Assembly (NCBI GenBank): GCA_029259945.1 | Contig: JAJDEF010000020.1 | Coordinates: 62,001 to 126,000 of the forward strand | From: Planctomycetota bacterium | GTDB taxonomy: Bacteria; Planctomycetota; Planctomycetia; Pirellulales; Lacipirellulaceae | Reading direction: 5' to 3' | DNA length: 64,000 nucleotides | Part shown: piece after piece, positions 36,068 through 44,446 of the stretch | How the letters are laid out: each line of letters begins with the position of its first letter | Numbering within the stretch: the stretch's first letter is position 1 | Translations under genes and position numbers: made by a program | The notes under the pieces: generated by a model | What the model was told of the DNA's origin: nothing | Databases searched by the model: none | Seen by the model: the letters and a program-made list of their open reading frames with translations, nothing else

Positions 36068-36128
36068 GCAAATGATCACCGAGCCTAGCTCAACGTTTCT
36101 ACCAAGCCGCCGTGAGGGCGGCTTTTTT
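36068..36128 (+). ncRNA. Probable counter-transcribed RNA regulating repC
   Basis: The region encodes a predicted RNA of about 60 nt running antisense to the repC leader, with a promoter upstream and an intrinsic terminator at its end. In repABC plasmids a ctRNA of this size, position and orientation base-pairs with the repC leader and switches off repC. On the repC strand a further hairpin (36023-36029 with 35995-36001) followed by a T-run lies 31 nt before the ATG and could be the attenuator. This is inference from layout; the transcript has not been shown. Confidence 0.55.
36104..36128 (+). terminator. Intrinsic terminator of the ctRNA
   Basis: AAGCCGCC (36104-36111), loop GTGAG, GGCGGCTT (36117-36124) with six T at 36123-36128. 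It is a textbook rho-independent terminator in plus orientation, with no plus-strand coding gene ending nearby. Confidence 0.8.
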
Positions 36129-36258
36129 CTTTTTAACAGCGCATTTCGGGTAGTGCTCCTCCTTGGTGGGTGGTTTCGATGGGCGATGCCAGAACGGCCC
36201 GCCCGATGAGATAGCTGGCCACGATTCGGCCAAGCGTAAAACCACTGTACATGTTTTT

Positions 36259-36522
36259 TGCACAGTTTTCGACAACAATTTCTGTTCAGTCAAACTGACC
36301 AGTGTTGATCACTGTTCAATGCACAGCACCTGCACACTGGTCACTTCTTATCGGTTAATCGTTCTCTTTCAAGACCATAGACCCTGGTCAGTACCTGCAC
36401 AGTGTTGATCACTGTTCAAGTTGTTGTGCTGCACACGGCACTGACCACAAAACCCAGGGGTGTGCAGGGTGTGCAACACTTGGCTGAACAGTCCGGTGTG
36501 GGCAGCTTGCACAGGGTGTGCA
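36259..36522. repeat. Iteron-like region with nine TGCACA/TGTGCA boxes
   Basis: TGCACA or its complement occurs at 36259, 36320, 36331, 36396, 36430, 36461, 36470, 36508 and 36517, nine times in 264 bp. Two perfect 20-bp copies (36300-36319 and 36400-36419, exactly 100 bp apart) contain the dyad CAGTG-TTGAT-CACTG. The region lies between repC/ctRNA and the HTH/coiled-coil gene at 36598. It may be a replication origin, a partition site or the operator of that gene. Confidence 0.7.
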
Positions 36523-36597
36523 GAAAAAGCTTGTGTCAGCGGGCAGGGAAGTGCTACGGTGATCGAAATATTGCCAATCAACAAGCTTTCTTTCAGC

Positions 36598-37188
36598 ATG
36601 ATCGACACCAAGTATTCTATCTCCGCAGCACAACGTATCACCGGCAAGAGCCGCACCACGATTGCCAAGCATATCAAGCAAGGCAAGCTGTCATGCGAGT
36701 CGGACGCCACCGGGAAAAAACTGATCGACGCCTCGGAGTTGTTGCGTGTCTACGGAGATGATTGCAGTTTCGACCGGGAGGAGGGGACTCCGAATTCCCC
36801 GAAGTCGCAAGTAGCAAGCAAACCCCAGAAAACTGATCAGGGTGTTCAACAAGACTTGAACAGTTTGCGTGACCAACTAGACAAGGAGGTCGCGGAACGA
36901 AAGCGGGAGCGAGACCATTTCAGCCTGCAAATAGATCATCTTCAAGATGTTTTGCAATTGGCCCAGGAAGGGCATAACAAGGCGATGCTGCTCCTGGAAA
37001 ACGGTAGCTCGGGAGTAGGGGACTGGGAAAAGTCCATCAAAGCCCTTGAGAAACGTTTGGCGAATCAGGAAGAGCAGTCGCGAGTAGAACGCGAAGCGGT
37101 CAAAGAGACCAAACGCAGGGCGGAGCAATACAAGCGTGCCTTGCTGGAAGAACGGAGCAAATCGCTCTGGCAGAAGCTTTTTGGATGA
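36598..37188 (+). CDS. HTH plus coiled-coil DNA-binding protein (KfrA-like layout)
   Basis: A 196-residue protein. The N-terminus (KYSISAAQRITGKSRTTIAK, HIKQGKLSCESDATGKKLID) is a MerR/excisionase-like HTH with wing; from about residue 85 on it is a long heptad-rich coiled coil (SLRDQLDKEVAERKRERDHF onward). That layout resembles KfrA-type plasmid proteins that autoregulate and aid partition. The ATG at 36598 puts the iteron-like region directly upstream, where its operator should be. It forms a plus-strand pair with the toprim gene 32 bp downstream. Confidence 0.68.
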   Translation: MIDTKYSISAAQRITGKSRTTIAKHIKQGKLSCESDATGKKLIDASELLRVYGDDCSFDREEGTPNSPKSQVASKPQKTDQGVQQDLNSLRDQLDKEVAERKRERDHFSLQIDHLQDVLQLAQEGHNKAMLLLENGSSGVGDWEKSIKALEKRLANQEEQSRVEREAVKETKRRAEQYKRALLEERSKSLWQKLFG

Positions 37189-37220
37189 CTGCCGTTTGTG
37201 GGCAATAGGGGTAAGAAATT

Positions 37221-38237
37221 ATGAAGGATCGTGAGTCGGAGTTGGATGCGTTCAAGCGATTGAATTTGAGCGTGATTGCTAGTGCCAACGGTTATGAGAT
37301 TGAAAAGAAAAAATCGACGAAGCATTCGGTGCTGATGTCTAGCGGCTCCGACAAAATCATCGTCTCGCAGAAGGGGCAGCATTATGTTTATTGCAGTGTG
37401 CATCAAGCAGGATCGAGCGGGACGGCGATTGACTTTACGCAGAAGGTAATCGAACCCGGCTGTGACCTGGGGCGAGTCAGGCAGTTGCTCCGTCCCTACT
37501 TGAATTCTGGATACCTCTCCGACGTTCAGCAAAAGCACAAAGGCCGTTACTCTCCAGAGATCAAGCCAAGCGAAATCGACCTCGCAGGCGTCTCCGCCCG
37601 TTATTCACGCTTTGTTCCTATTGCCCAACCCCACAAATACCTTTGCGACGTTCGGGGCATTCCGTTCAACTTGTTGCAAAGCCAACGGCTGCAGGGACGT
37701 ATTCGCCATTGTCCACGTCGTGGCTCGGTGGTGTTTCCTCATTGGGGCTGCCCTACACAATCCGGTAGTGACGACCGCTCGTTGGTCGGTTACGAGATCA
37801 AGGGGCAGTCTGTGAATATGTATAGCCGTGGAGGCAAGAAAGGTTTGTTCATTAGTGCGGGCATGAAAGGTGATGACACTTTGGCTGTCACAGAGAGTGG
37901 CCTCGATGCTCTTTCGTACATGGCCGTGCGTGGGGAGCAGGGGCTTCGTGTTGCATCTATCAGTGGCAGATTGAACCCGCAGCAACCTGAGTTGATCCGT
38001 TCGGCCATCGGACGGATGGAGGAGGGGTCTACGGTTATTGCCGCTTTTGACAACGACCGGGCAGGGGACGAATTGACGGAGAAGTTAGCTGGCTTGGTGA
38101 CTGAAACTAACCGGAAGGATTTGCACTTCAAAGAAGATCGTCCTCAGGCACGTAATGCCGATTGGAATAAAGTCCTCATGCAGGAAGCATTGAGGACGGG
38201 CTGTATCCAAACGACCTCTCCGTCCTTGGAGCGATAG
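37221..38237 (+). CDS. DUF3991/toprim domain protein (primase-like)
   Basis: The 338-residue protein has an N-terminal zinc-finger-like segment (HYVYCSVHQAGSSGTAIDF) reminiscent of CHC2 primase fingers, a DUF3991-like middle part and a C-terminal toprim fold with E225 in VTESGLDAL and D277-N-D279 in IAAFDNDRAGDEL. Toprim proteins of this type sit on plasmids and conjugative elements and probably prime synthesis of the incoming strand. GGGG lies 8 nt before the ATG. Its position after the iteron region supports a role in replication of the excised form. Confidence 0.82.
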   Translation: MKDRESELDAFKRLNLSVIASANGYEIEKKKSTKHSVLMSSGSDKIIVSQKGQHYVYCSVHQAGSSGTAIDFTQKVIEPGCDLGRVRQLLRPYLNSGYLSDVQQKHKGRYSPEIKPSEIDLAGVSARYSRFVPIAQPHKYLCDVRGIPFNLLQSQRLQGRIRHCPRRGSVVFPHWGCPTQSGSDDRSLVGYEIKGQSVNMYSRGGKKGLFISAGMKGDDTLAVTESGLDALSYMAVRGEQGLRVASISGRLNPQQPELIRSAIGRMEEGSTVIAAFDNDRAGDELTEKLAGLVTETNRKDLHFKEDRPQARNADWNKVLMQEALRTGCIQTTSPSLER

Positions 38238-38508
38238 GGCAAGAAAACTAGGGCTGGATAAGTTCCGCGTTGCTTGTCCAAATCTTTGACTGTGTTGCCC
38301 ATTGCATTTACTCTTGTTCAGATGGCCAAGCACGTCACACCGGGCAAAAGAAAAACTTTAGTGCTCGAACGTCTGTTGCGAGCGAAGTTTAGTATGGCCG
38401 CAGCCAAGCCTAAAGGCCCAAAAAGAAAACGCCGAAGTGCCCCTAAGCTCAGACACCGCAAAAGGCCCAGCCCTAGGCCTAAGTTTGGGCGTCGGCGTGC
38501 ACCACGGC

Positions 38509-40251
38509 CTAAACGGTAATGTTTTGGCAAGCAAGCTTCCTTCGGAAACCATTCAAGCAACAGATGGCGAGCATTGTCAGAGTTAGCATGGTCGGTTCAG
38601 GAATTTGAGTTGCACCAGAGATAGGGGAGGTTACGGTCCCATAATTGTTTTGCCATGCGGTAAGTCCCGCTGACGTACCATTGTCGCGTTGCCATGTCAG
38701 GAAATCCGCCCCATCCACATCGCCATCCGCATCAAAATCTCCATATGCAGCTGACAATGCCACCGAATTCGATACAAAAATCCCTTGTGAACCATCCGTA
38801 AAGGTGGCCTGGAAAACTAATTGTCCTAAGTCATTGAAACCGCTTGCTCTGCCATCTTCGTTGCCCGTTTCTCTCACAAAATTAAGATTTTGAACGGTAC
38901 GCAAATCAGTTCCTAAGCCATTGCTGACATCAATCGTATCTCCCTTGCGTGCGATAAGGTTCAGGCTTCCAGAATCATCTTCTGCCCAGATACCGATATC
39001 ATTCGAGTTATTGATTCCACTGCCACTTAGTATGGCCATGAATGCTGTTTGACCGTTGCCATTGAGAACTGGAGCAAAAGAGAGGCCTAGAACGGCATTT
39101 TCCTGGAAGCTGAGGAATACAGATCCCAATTCTACCCCCGGTGCTTGGTCACCTTGGAGGGCCACCAATTGCAAACCGTTACCACCCCCTTCGCTCCAAA
39201 CTCCGCCACGATTTCCCGGTCCTGAAAGAGATGAAAAAAAGGCCAACTGGTTATCACCGTTAATGACAGTCGGATAGAAAAAACTGATAATATTTTCATT
39301 GGTGCCCGGGGCAGGCGCACCGCTGCTCGAAACGGTCGTTAAGCCATTGCTATCCCCTTTGAAAAGTGTTCGTGGTGAAACTATTTGTTTAACAAACGTT
39401 ACTTGGTCGTTATTGTTGGAGCGGACGTGTCCTAAAAAAGTGTCCAAGGTTTGGTCTTTCCTCGCCACAAGGGTAAGCCCGTTTGAAGACTCTTCACTCC
39501 AGATGCCCATATTATTTGTGCCGTCAGTACCGGGGCCTTCCAAGAATGCTGGAAAGGCTACATGCCCGTTGTCATTGAAGGACAAATCTAACCTCAATCC
39601 GGCATTCGCAAAGACTTGCCCACTGGCGACGCCGGGTGCTTGTTCTCCTTCTCTTGCTACAAGGGATAATCCGCCACCATTTCCCTCGCTCCAGACACCA
39701 CTTGTATGGAAGCTCGTACCAAACGTATTCCCTATAAACGCCGTCTCACCATTGTCATTGAATCGTAGTTCGGGGAAGTCGTTAAATGTTATTCCAGTAC
39801 CCGTTCCTGGAGGGGTTGAATCGCTTCGTGCCACCAATCCCAAGGTATCGCCATTTGCCTGACTCCAAATGCCCCGATCGTTGAAGGAGGTTATGTCTTG
39901 TCCAATTAGGTCGGCTTTGAAAGCTATTTGGCCTTCATTGTTGAGAATGAATTCTCCAAAGTTTTCAAAGTTTACGCCTGGAATAGCTCCGGGCACTGAT
40001 GAGTCCGACGATGCGATTGGAGATAGTCCACTTCCAGGGCTATCCCTCCACAGGCCGGTATCTGCACTTAATAGGATGCTTGCAAATGCAACTTCTCCTC
40101 GGTTATTTATTTGTGGTGAATTCTCGAAGGCAAAGAATGTCGTATCAGTTCCAGGAGCATCGTTCCCAGCAAGAACCACGGTACGAATGCCTGCTGCATG
40201 AGAAGTGGCAGAGAGGGTCAATATGAGCAAGCAATAGTAAGCGATTCGCAT
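38509..40251 (-). CDS. PEP-CTERM exported repeat protein inside the element
   Basis: A 580-residue protein with a signal peptide (MRIAYYCLLILTLSATSHAA), a body of tandem repeats each about 60-70 residues (units such as GIWSE...GLxLVARxGDxxPG with FNDNGxxAF), a dockerin-like DFDADGDVDGADFLTWQRD and a C-terminal I-P-E-P-T motif, hydrophobic segment and F-R-R-K. The repeats match a planctomycete family annotated as choice-of-anchor/DUF7453-like. PEP-CTERM proteins are sorted by an exosortase, which is not encoded here. The gene lies inside the att boundaries and is therefore cargo or was captured on insertion. Confidence 0.85.
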   Translation of the reverse strand: MRIAYYCLLILTLSATSHAAGIRTVVLAGNDAPGTDTTFFAFENSPQINNRGEVAFASILLSADTGLWRDSPGSGLSPIASSDSSVPGAIPGVNFENFGEFILNNEGQIAFKADLIGQDITSFNDRGIWSQANGDTLGLVARSDSTPPGTGTGITFNDFPELRFNDNGETAFIGNTFGTSFHTSGVWSEGNGGGLSLVAREGEQAPGVASGQVFANAGLRLDLSFNDNGHVAFPAFLEGPGTDGTNNMGIWSEESSNGLTLVARKDQTLDTFLGHVRSNNNDQVTFVKQIVSPRTLFKGDSNGLTTVSSSGAPAPGTNENIISFFYPTVINGDNQLAFFSSLSGPGNRGGVWSEGGGNGLQLVALQGDQAPGVELGSVFLSFQENAVLGLSFAPVLNGNGQTAFMAILSGSGINNSNDIGIWAEDDSGSLNLIARKGDTIDVSNGLGTDLRTVQNLNFVRETGNEDGRASGFNDLGQLVFQATFTDGSQGIFVSNSVALSAAYGDFDADGDVDGADFLTWQRDNGTSAGLTAWQNNYGTVTSPISGATQIPEPTMLTLTMLAICCLNGFRRKLACQNITV

Positions 40252-40639
40252 GGGTAACCGTTTGATGGGGGGAGTTAAAAAATCGAGCAATGGGCAACAA
40301 TTCTCAGGATACACTCTGGGTCGTACGAATGCCATTCACAGAGGATGGTGTCCGTCAATTCAGAACAACCTCGTTCCCCCTTTAGGAAATCAAAAACACA
40401 AACGGATGCTAATCATCGAGAAACATTGCTAAAGGTTGCAAGAATCCAAAGGGGGAAGTAAATTACATAAGTCGTTAATTCTGTTGCGTTTCCGCAAGAC
40501 GAAAATCAAGGCTCATAACCTCGAGGTCGCAGGTTCGAATCCTGTCCCCGCCACTTTTTCTAAATCTTGCTGAAACCCGACGTGCGGAGGCATTCTGATA
40601 AGGATCGCCCGACTCTTGATTCCTGCACTCTAACTGGTA
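40252..40639. other. Gene-free stretch around attR
   Basis: No gene is seen. It holds the promoter side of the PEP-CTERM gene at 38509 and the right attachment site at 40509-40583. Confidence 0.6.
40509..40583 (+). repeat. attR direct repeat (tRNA-fMet 3' fragment)
   Basis: The first 51 bp are identical to 2162-2212 and 72 of 75 bp match overall. It contains the anticodon loop to 3' end of the initiator tRNA but not the 5' half, so it is not a functional tRNA gene. It marks the right end of the integrated element and was the original host 3' end. Confidence 0.9.
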
Positions 40640-41287
40640 TCAAGAATGGGAAGGGGTCCAGCGGCGGCTTAGAAGCAGCAAAACGCCAAGAAATAGGACC
40701 ATGAGCGATGCGGGCTCGGGAATGGCTGTAATCACACGCAAATTGTCAGCGCCCGCGCCCTGGATCGCAATGATCCCAATCGTACGCCGGTTATTGCTGA
40801 GCGATATTTGATCGATATTCGCATGTACGCCCGTCGGAGAAGTATCATAGGTTACTCCCGAGAGACCTAGCACGCTGGCAGTGCCGCCTAACTGTCCGCT
40901 TGTAAACGCGAGGCCAAGAATCTCCGAATCGAACGTCACTGTTCCAGCGAAAATGTTACCGCCTATAGCACCGATCGGATCCGTATGTAAGTAGTAGCTG
41001 GACACCCGCGTACCAGCAAGGATACTCCCATCCTGAGGAAAATTGCTTAGGCTCATATTTGGTCCGTAAAGTCCCGGGCTTCGAACATCGACCAATAAAT
41101 CGGTTGTTAGCAAAACACTCTGCCGTTCTTCAAAAAGCGCAATCTGCGTATTGTTTTCTCGTTGTCCCACCACGACTGAGGACGGTGGGCTAATAATCGC
41201 AACATCCCCTGTTGTGCTAATAATCCCTGCCCATCCGTTCGCGGTGGCCATTAACAGAAATACGATTGAAGTAGCCGCTTTTATCAT
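40640..41287 (-). CDS. PEP-CTERM exported protein
   Basis: A 215-residue protein with signal peptide (MIKAATSIVFLLMATANGWA), a beta-rich body and the sorting tail A-I-P-E-P-A-S followed by a hydrophobic stretch and S-R-R-W. The ATG at 41287 has GGGAG 5-6 nt upstream, clearly better than longer frames. It would be exported and anchored or released by an exosortase. The body shows no enzymatic motif. It is the first host gene to the right of attR. Confidence 0.82.
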   Translation of the reverse strand: MIKAATSIVFLLMATANGWAGIISTTGDVAIISPPSSVVVGQRENNTQIALFEERQSVLLTTDLLVDVRSPGLYGPNMSLSNFPQDGSILAGTRVSSYYLHTDPIGAIGGNIFAGTVTFDSEILGLAFTSGQLGGTASVLGLSGVTYDTSPTGVHANIDQISLSNNRRTIGIIAIQGAGADNLRVITAIPEPASLMVLFLGVLLLLSRRWTPSHS

Positions 41288-41413
41288 ATCATCTCCCTTC
41301 AAGCACGAAATCAGCGTGCTGATATTGTCCACGCTAATACTACCGTCTAACAGTACTGACCTGCCCCAATGGGTGACTCCATTGTTTAAGTTATGGTTTG
41401 TGGTTTCTCTTGG

Positions 41414-41464
41414 CCAGCCCCTTTCGTTCGATGAGGCGCAGCCGAAGCGAGCGAAAGGGGCTGG
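41414..41464. repeat. 13-bp perfect inverted repeat
   Basis: CCAGCCCCTTTCG (41414-41426) pairs perfectly with 41452-41464; inside it TTCG and CGAA extend the stem. There is no T-tract. It lies in the gap between two divergent genes and may be a dispersed repeat or an RNA hairpin. Confidence 0.7.
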
Positions 41465-41622
41465 ATCGCTTCGGGTGCAGGTCAGCGGCATTCACAAGCA
41501 AAAACCCCGTGAAAACAAGTGGTAATCGGTATCCGTTACAGAATCCCTACGCAGCCCTGATTGGGTAAGTTCCTTTTTCCAGCAGCCCTGCGATTTGAGC
41601 ACGATCACTTTTCAAGCGGCCC

Positions 41623-41654
41623 TTGACTCTATAGTTTGGTAGAGAGTCTATAAT
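41623..41654 (+). promoter_or_regulatory. MerR-type promoter with 20-bp spacer
   Basis: TTGACT (41623-41628) and TATAAT (41649-41654) are separated by 20 bp, longer than the usual 17. The spacer carries an imperfect dyad (GACTCT ... AGAGAGTC). Overlong spacers with a central dyad are the hallmark of promoters twisted open by MerR-family activators. It lies just upstream of the merR-like gene and nitric oxide reductase. Confidence 0.75.
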
Positions 41655-41678
41655 CTTCAATCGTTGGGAGAATCAGCC

Positions 41679-42104
41679 ATGGGTTTCATGAAGATTGGCG
41701 AGGTTGCCAAGCAGTCGAACGTCGGAATCCAAACCATTCGCTACTACGAACGGGAGGGATTACTGACGGAACCGGACCGAAGACCGTCCGGCTATCGGCA
41801 GTACGACCAGTCGGTGGTCGCTCGCTTGCGGTTCATTCGACGAACCAAAGAGCTTGGTTTCACGCTCGCCGAGATCAAGGAGCTTCTCCGGGTGTGGTTC
41901 GATGCCAACACACGGTGTGAACACGTTCGGCATCGTGCCGAGCAGAAGATAACGGACATTGAAGACAAAATTCGTTCCCTCCAAAAAATGAAGCGGTCGC
42001 TAAAAAAGGTTCTCAACGAATGCGAGTCCCAAGCCTCCATCGGCGACTGCCCACTTTTAGAAGGACTTGGCAACAACGGAATAAATGCGGCCAGCGAACT
42101 TTAG
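41679..42104 (+). CDS. MerR-family regulator
   Basis: A 141-residue regulator with the MerR HTH (MKIGEVAKQSNVGIQTIRYY, EREGLLTEPDRRPSGYRQY), dimerisation coiled coil and three Cys (N-T-R-C, N-E-C-E and G-D-C-P-L-L). The Cys placement is like Hg/Pb/Zn-type MerR proteins, where they bind metal across the dimer. GGGAG lies 8-9 nt before the ATG at 41679. Its promoter has the long spacer expected for autoregulation. The only gene it obviously controls is norB, 24 bp downstream, so the signal may be metal, nitrosative stress or both. Confidence 0.82.
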   Translation: MGFMKIGEVAKQSNVGIQTIRYYEREGLLTEPDRRPSGYRQYDQSVVARLRFIRRTKELGFTLAEIKELLRVWFDANTRCEHVRHRAEQKITDIEDKIRSLQKMKRSLKKVLNECESQASIGDCPLLEGLGNNGINAASEL

Positions 42105-42128
42105 CGACCATGGAAATCGAGGATTGAG

Positions 42129-44351
42129 ATGAAAAAACTTTGGCTATTTTTTGTATTGGTCATGTTCGTTTCGTTCCTGATCCTCGGCTGGATCGGGACT
42201 CGTATTTATGAGGAAGCACCGCCGATTGCGGCGAAGGTTGTCACGACCAATGGCACGGTCGTCATCGACGAGGATGAAATTGCAGCCGGACAGAATGTCT
42301 GGCAATCGATGGGCGGCATGGAAGTTGGTTCGATATGGGGACACGGAAGTTACGTCGCTCCCGACTGGACAGCAGACTGGCTGCACCGAGAAGCAATCTT
42401 CATCCTCGACCGTTGGGCGAGCGCAGAGTTTGGCTCCAACTTCGAACAGCTTGGTGAAGAGCAGCAGGCCCAGTTGAGCGGTCGCTTGTCCAAGTTGATA
42501 CGGCCCAACGCCTACGATCCAACGACTCAAACGATCACGATTGATCCGATTCGAGCAGACGCTTTCCAGTCAAACCTTGCCCATTACTCCGACGTGTTCA
42601 CGAACGGCAAGACCGACTATGCGATCCCCGCTGGCGCAGTATCAGACCCAGATCGGCTTCACAAGCTTTCGGCTTTCTTCTTTTGGACATCATGGGCGGC
42701 ATCTACAAATCGTCCCGACGATCATATTTCATATACCAACAACTGGCCCTACGAACCGTTGGTCGGAAACCGAGCGACGGGCGAAGCCGTTGTCTGGACC
42801 GGCGTGAGCATCATCATGTTGCTGGCTGGAATCTCGGCGATGGCGAGCTGGTATGCGTCTCGTCGAAATGAAGAAGAGGAGCCAGCCGCACCAGAGGTTG
42901 ATCCACTTGGCAGTTGGGAAGCCACTCCTTCGCAGCGTGCAACCGTCAAATACTTCTGGGTTGTATCTGCTTTGATCCTCTTACAGATGCTCCTAGGAAT
43001 CCTTACAGCGCACTACGGCGTCGAAGGTGATGGCTTTTATGGCTTTCCGCTTTCTCAGTGGTTGCCCTACAGCGTGACTCGCACATGGCACATCCAGATG
43101 GGGCTGTTCTGGATTGCCACTGCTTGGTTAGCGGCAGGATTGTTCATCGGCCCTTTGGTGAGTGAGCAGGAGCCCCAGGGGCAACGATTGGGCGTCAACG
43201 TGTTGTTTGCTGCCTTGCTTGTGGTCGTGGCGGGTTCGTTGACGGGCGAGTGGATGAGCGTCCAGAACAAGATGTCCGACACGGTTTCGTTCTACTTTGG
43301 TCATCAGGGTTACGAATACGTGGACTTGGGGCGAGCGTGGCAACTCGGCTTGTTTGCTGGCTTGCTGCTTTGGTTCTTCTTGATGATTCGAGTCTTACGC
43401 CCAGCCTTGCGAAAAGAAGGGGATCAGAAACAGCTTGTCGCATTGCTACTCGTTTCGACTGCCGCCATCGCACTCTTCTACGGGGCGGGACTCACTTGGG
43501 GGCAACATACAAATCTGACTATCGTTGAATACTGGCGCTGGTGGGTCGTTCACTTGTGGGTGGAAGGTTTCTTCGAGGTTTTTGCCACCACGGTCATAGC
43601 CTTTCTCTTCATGCGACTAAATTTGGTTCGACCGGGCGTTGCGGCGGCATCGGCTTTGTTGTCAGCAACAATCTTTCTGTCGGGCGGTATTATTGGAACT
43701 TGCCACCATTTGTACTTTTCCGGGTCACCAAGCGTGGCCCTCGCATGGGGTTCGGTATTTAGCGCCTTGGAAGTTGTCCCACTGTGTCTCATAGGATTCG
43801 ATGCGTTGGAAGACCTGAGGCGGTCAAGAATGTCGCTGTGGGTGCAGCGCTACAAATGGCCGATCTACTTCTTCATTGCCGTCGCCTTCTGGAATATGGT
43901 CGGAGCCGGACTGTTTGGCTTCATGATTAACCCACCGATTGCTCTCTATTACATGCAGGGCCTCAACACGACTCCGTTGCACGGTCACGCCGCATTGTTT
44001 GGCGTGTATGGAATGCTGGGCATGGGCTTGATGCTCCTCTGCCTACGGGTCTTGATCCCTGGTAGAGAGTGGAAAGATGGCTTGCTTCGATTCTCATTCT
44101 GGGCGTTGAACGGCGGGTTGATGGCGATGTGCACCCTGAGCCTGCTGCCGGTCGGCTTGATGCAGACATGGGCATCGGTAGAACACGGCTACTGGTACGC
44201 ACGAAGCAGTGAGTTCATGCAGACGCCCATCATGCAAGACCTGCGATGGATGCGGGTGCCCGGCGACACCGTGTTTTTTCTCGGTGCCGTTGCGCTTGTA
44301 ATCTTCGTGGCAGGACTGAAAACAGGTCATTCATTTCGGAAGACAGATTGA
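42129..44351 (+). CDS. norB: Quinol-dependent nitric oxide reductase (qNOR)
   Basis: The 740-residue membrane protein reduces NO to N2O with electrons from quinol. It has an N-terminal hydrophobic helix, a periplasmic NorC-like domain (about 35-210), and a heme-copper oxidase core. The ligands are visible: H475-L-W-V-E479 and the pair H526-H527 for the non-heme iron, H618-G-H620 for the hemes. Length and the fused N-terminal domain fit qNOR and not cNOR. It is cotranscribed with a MerR-type regulator, giving a small NO-detoxification unit rather than a full denitrification cluster. Confidence 0.93.
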   Translation: MKKLWLFFVLVMFVSFLILGWIGTRIYEEAPPIAAKVVTTNGTVVIDEDEIAAGQNVWQSMGGMEVGSIWGHGSYVAPDWTADWLHREAIFILDRWASAEFGSNFEQLGEEQQAQLSGRLSKLIRPNAYDPTTQTITIDPIRADAFQSNLAHYSDVFTNGKTDYAIPAGAVSDPDRLHKLSAFFFWTSWAASTNRPDDHISYTNNWPYEPLVGNRATGEAVVWTGVSIIMLLAGISAMASWYASRRNEEEEPAAPEVDPLGSWEATPSQRATVKYFWVVSALILLQMLLGILTAHYGVEGDGFYGFPLSQWLPYSVTRTWHIQMGLFWIATAWLAAGLFIGPLVSEQEPQGQRLGVNVLFAALLVVVAGSLTGEWMSVQNKMSDTVSFYFGHQGYEYVDLGRAWQLGLFAGLLLWFFLMIRVLRPALRKEGDQKQLVALLLVSTAAIALFYGAGLTWGQHTNLTIVEYWRWWVVHLWVEGFFEVFATTVIAFLFMRLNLVRPGVAAASALLSATIFLSGGIIGTCHHLYFSGSPSVALAWGSVFSALEVVPLCLIGFDALEDLRRSRMSLWVQRYKWPIYFFIAVAFWNMVGAGLFGFMINPPIALYYMQGLNTTPLHGHAALFGVYGMLGMGLMLLCLRVLIPGREWKDGLLRFSFWALNGGLMAMCTLSLLPVGLMQTWASVEHGYWYARSSEFMQTPIMQDLRWMRVPGDTVFFLGAVALVIFVAGLKTGHSFRKTD

Positions 44352-44446
44352 TGGCCCGTCATGCGGCAACCAACTTGCTACCAAGTTAAAATGGGTTCAC
44401 CCTATTGCTCACTCACATTCCTGGGGGGGGCGTGGCTTTTTTTGCC

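Noticed and set aside
38274..38519. Basic 81-residue frame (or 66 residues from an ATG at 38322) between the toprim and PEP-CTERM genes
   Set aside because: Low-complexity Lys/Arg/Pro composition, no good ribosome site, and its 3' end overlaps the opposite PEP-CTERM gene; judged to be chance.
40509..40583. Second tRNA-Met gene
   Set aside because: Only the part from the anticodon stem to the 3' end is present; the acceptor 5' strand and D-arm are missing. It is the attR copy.
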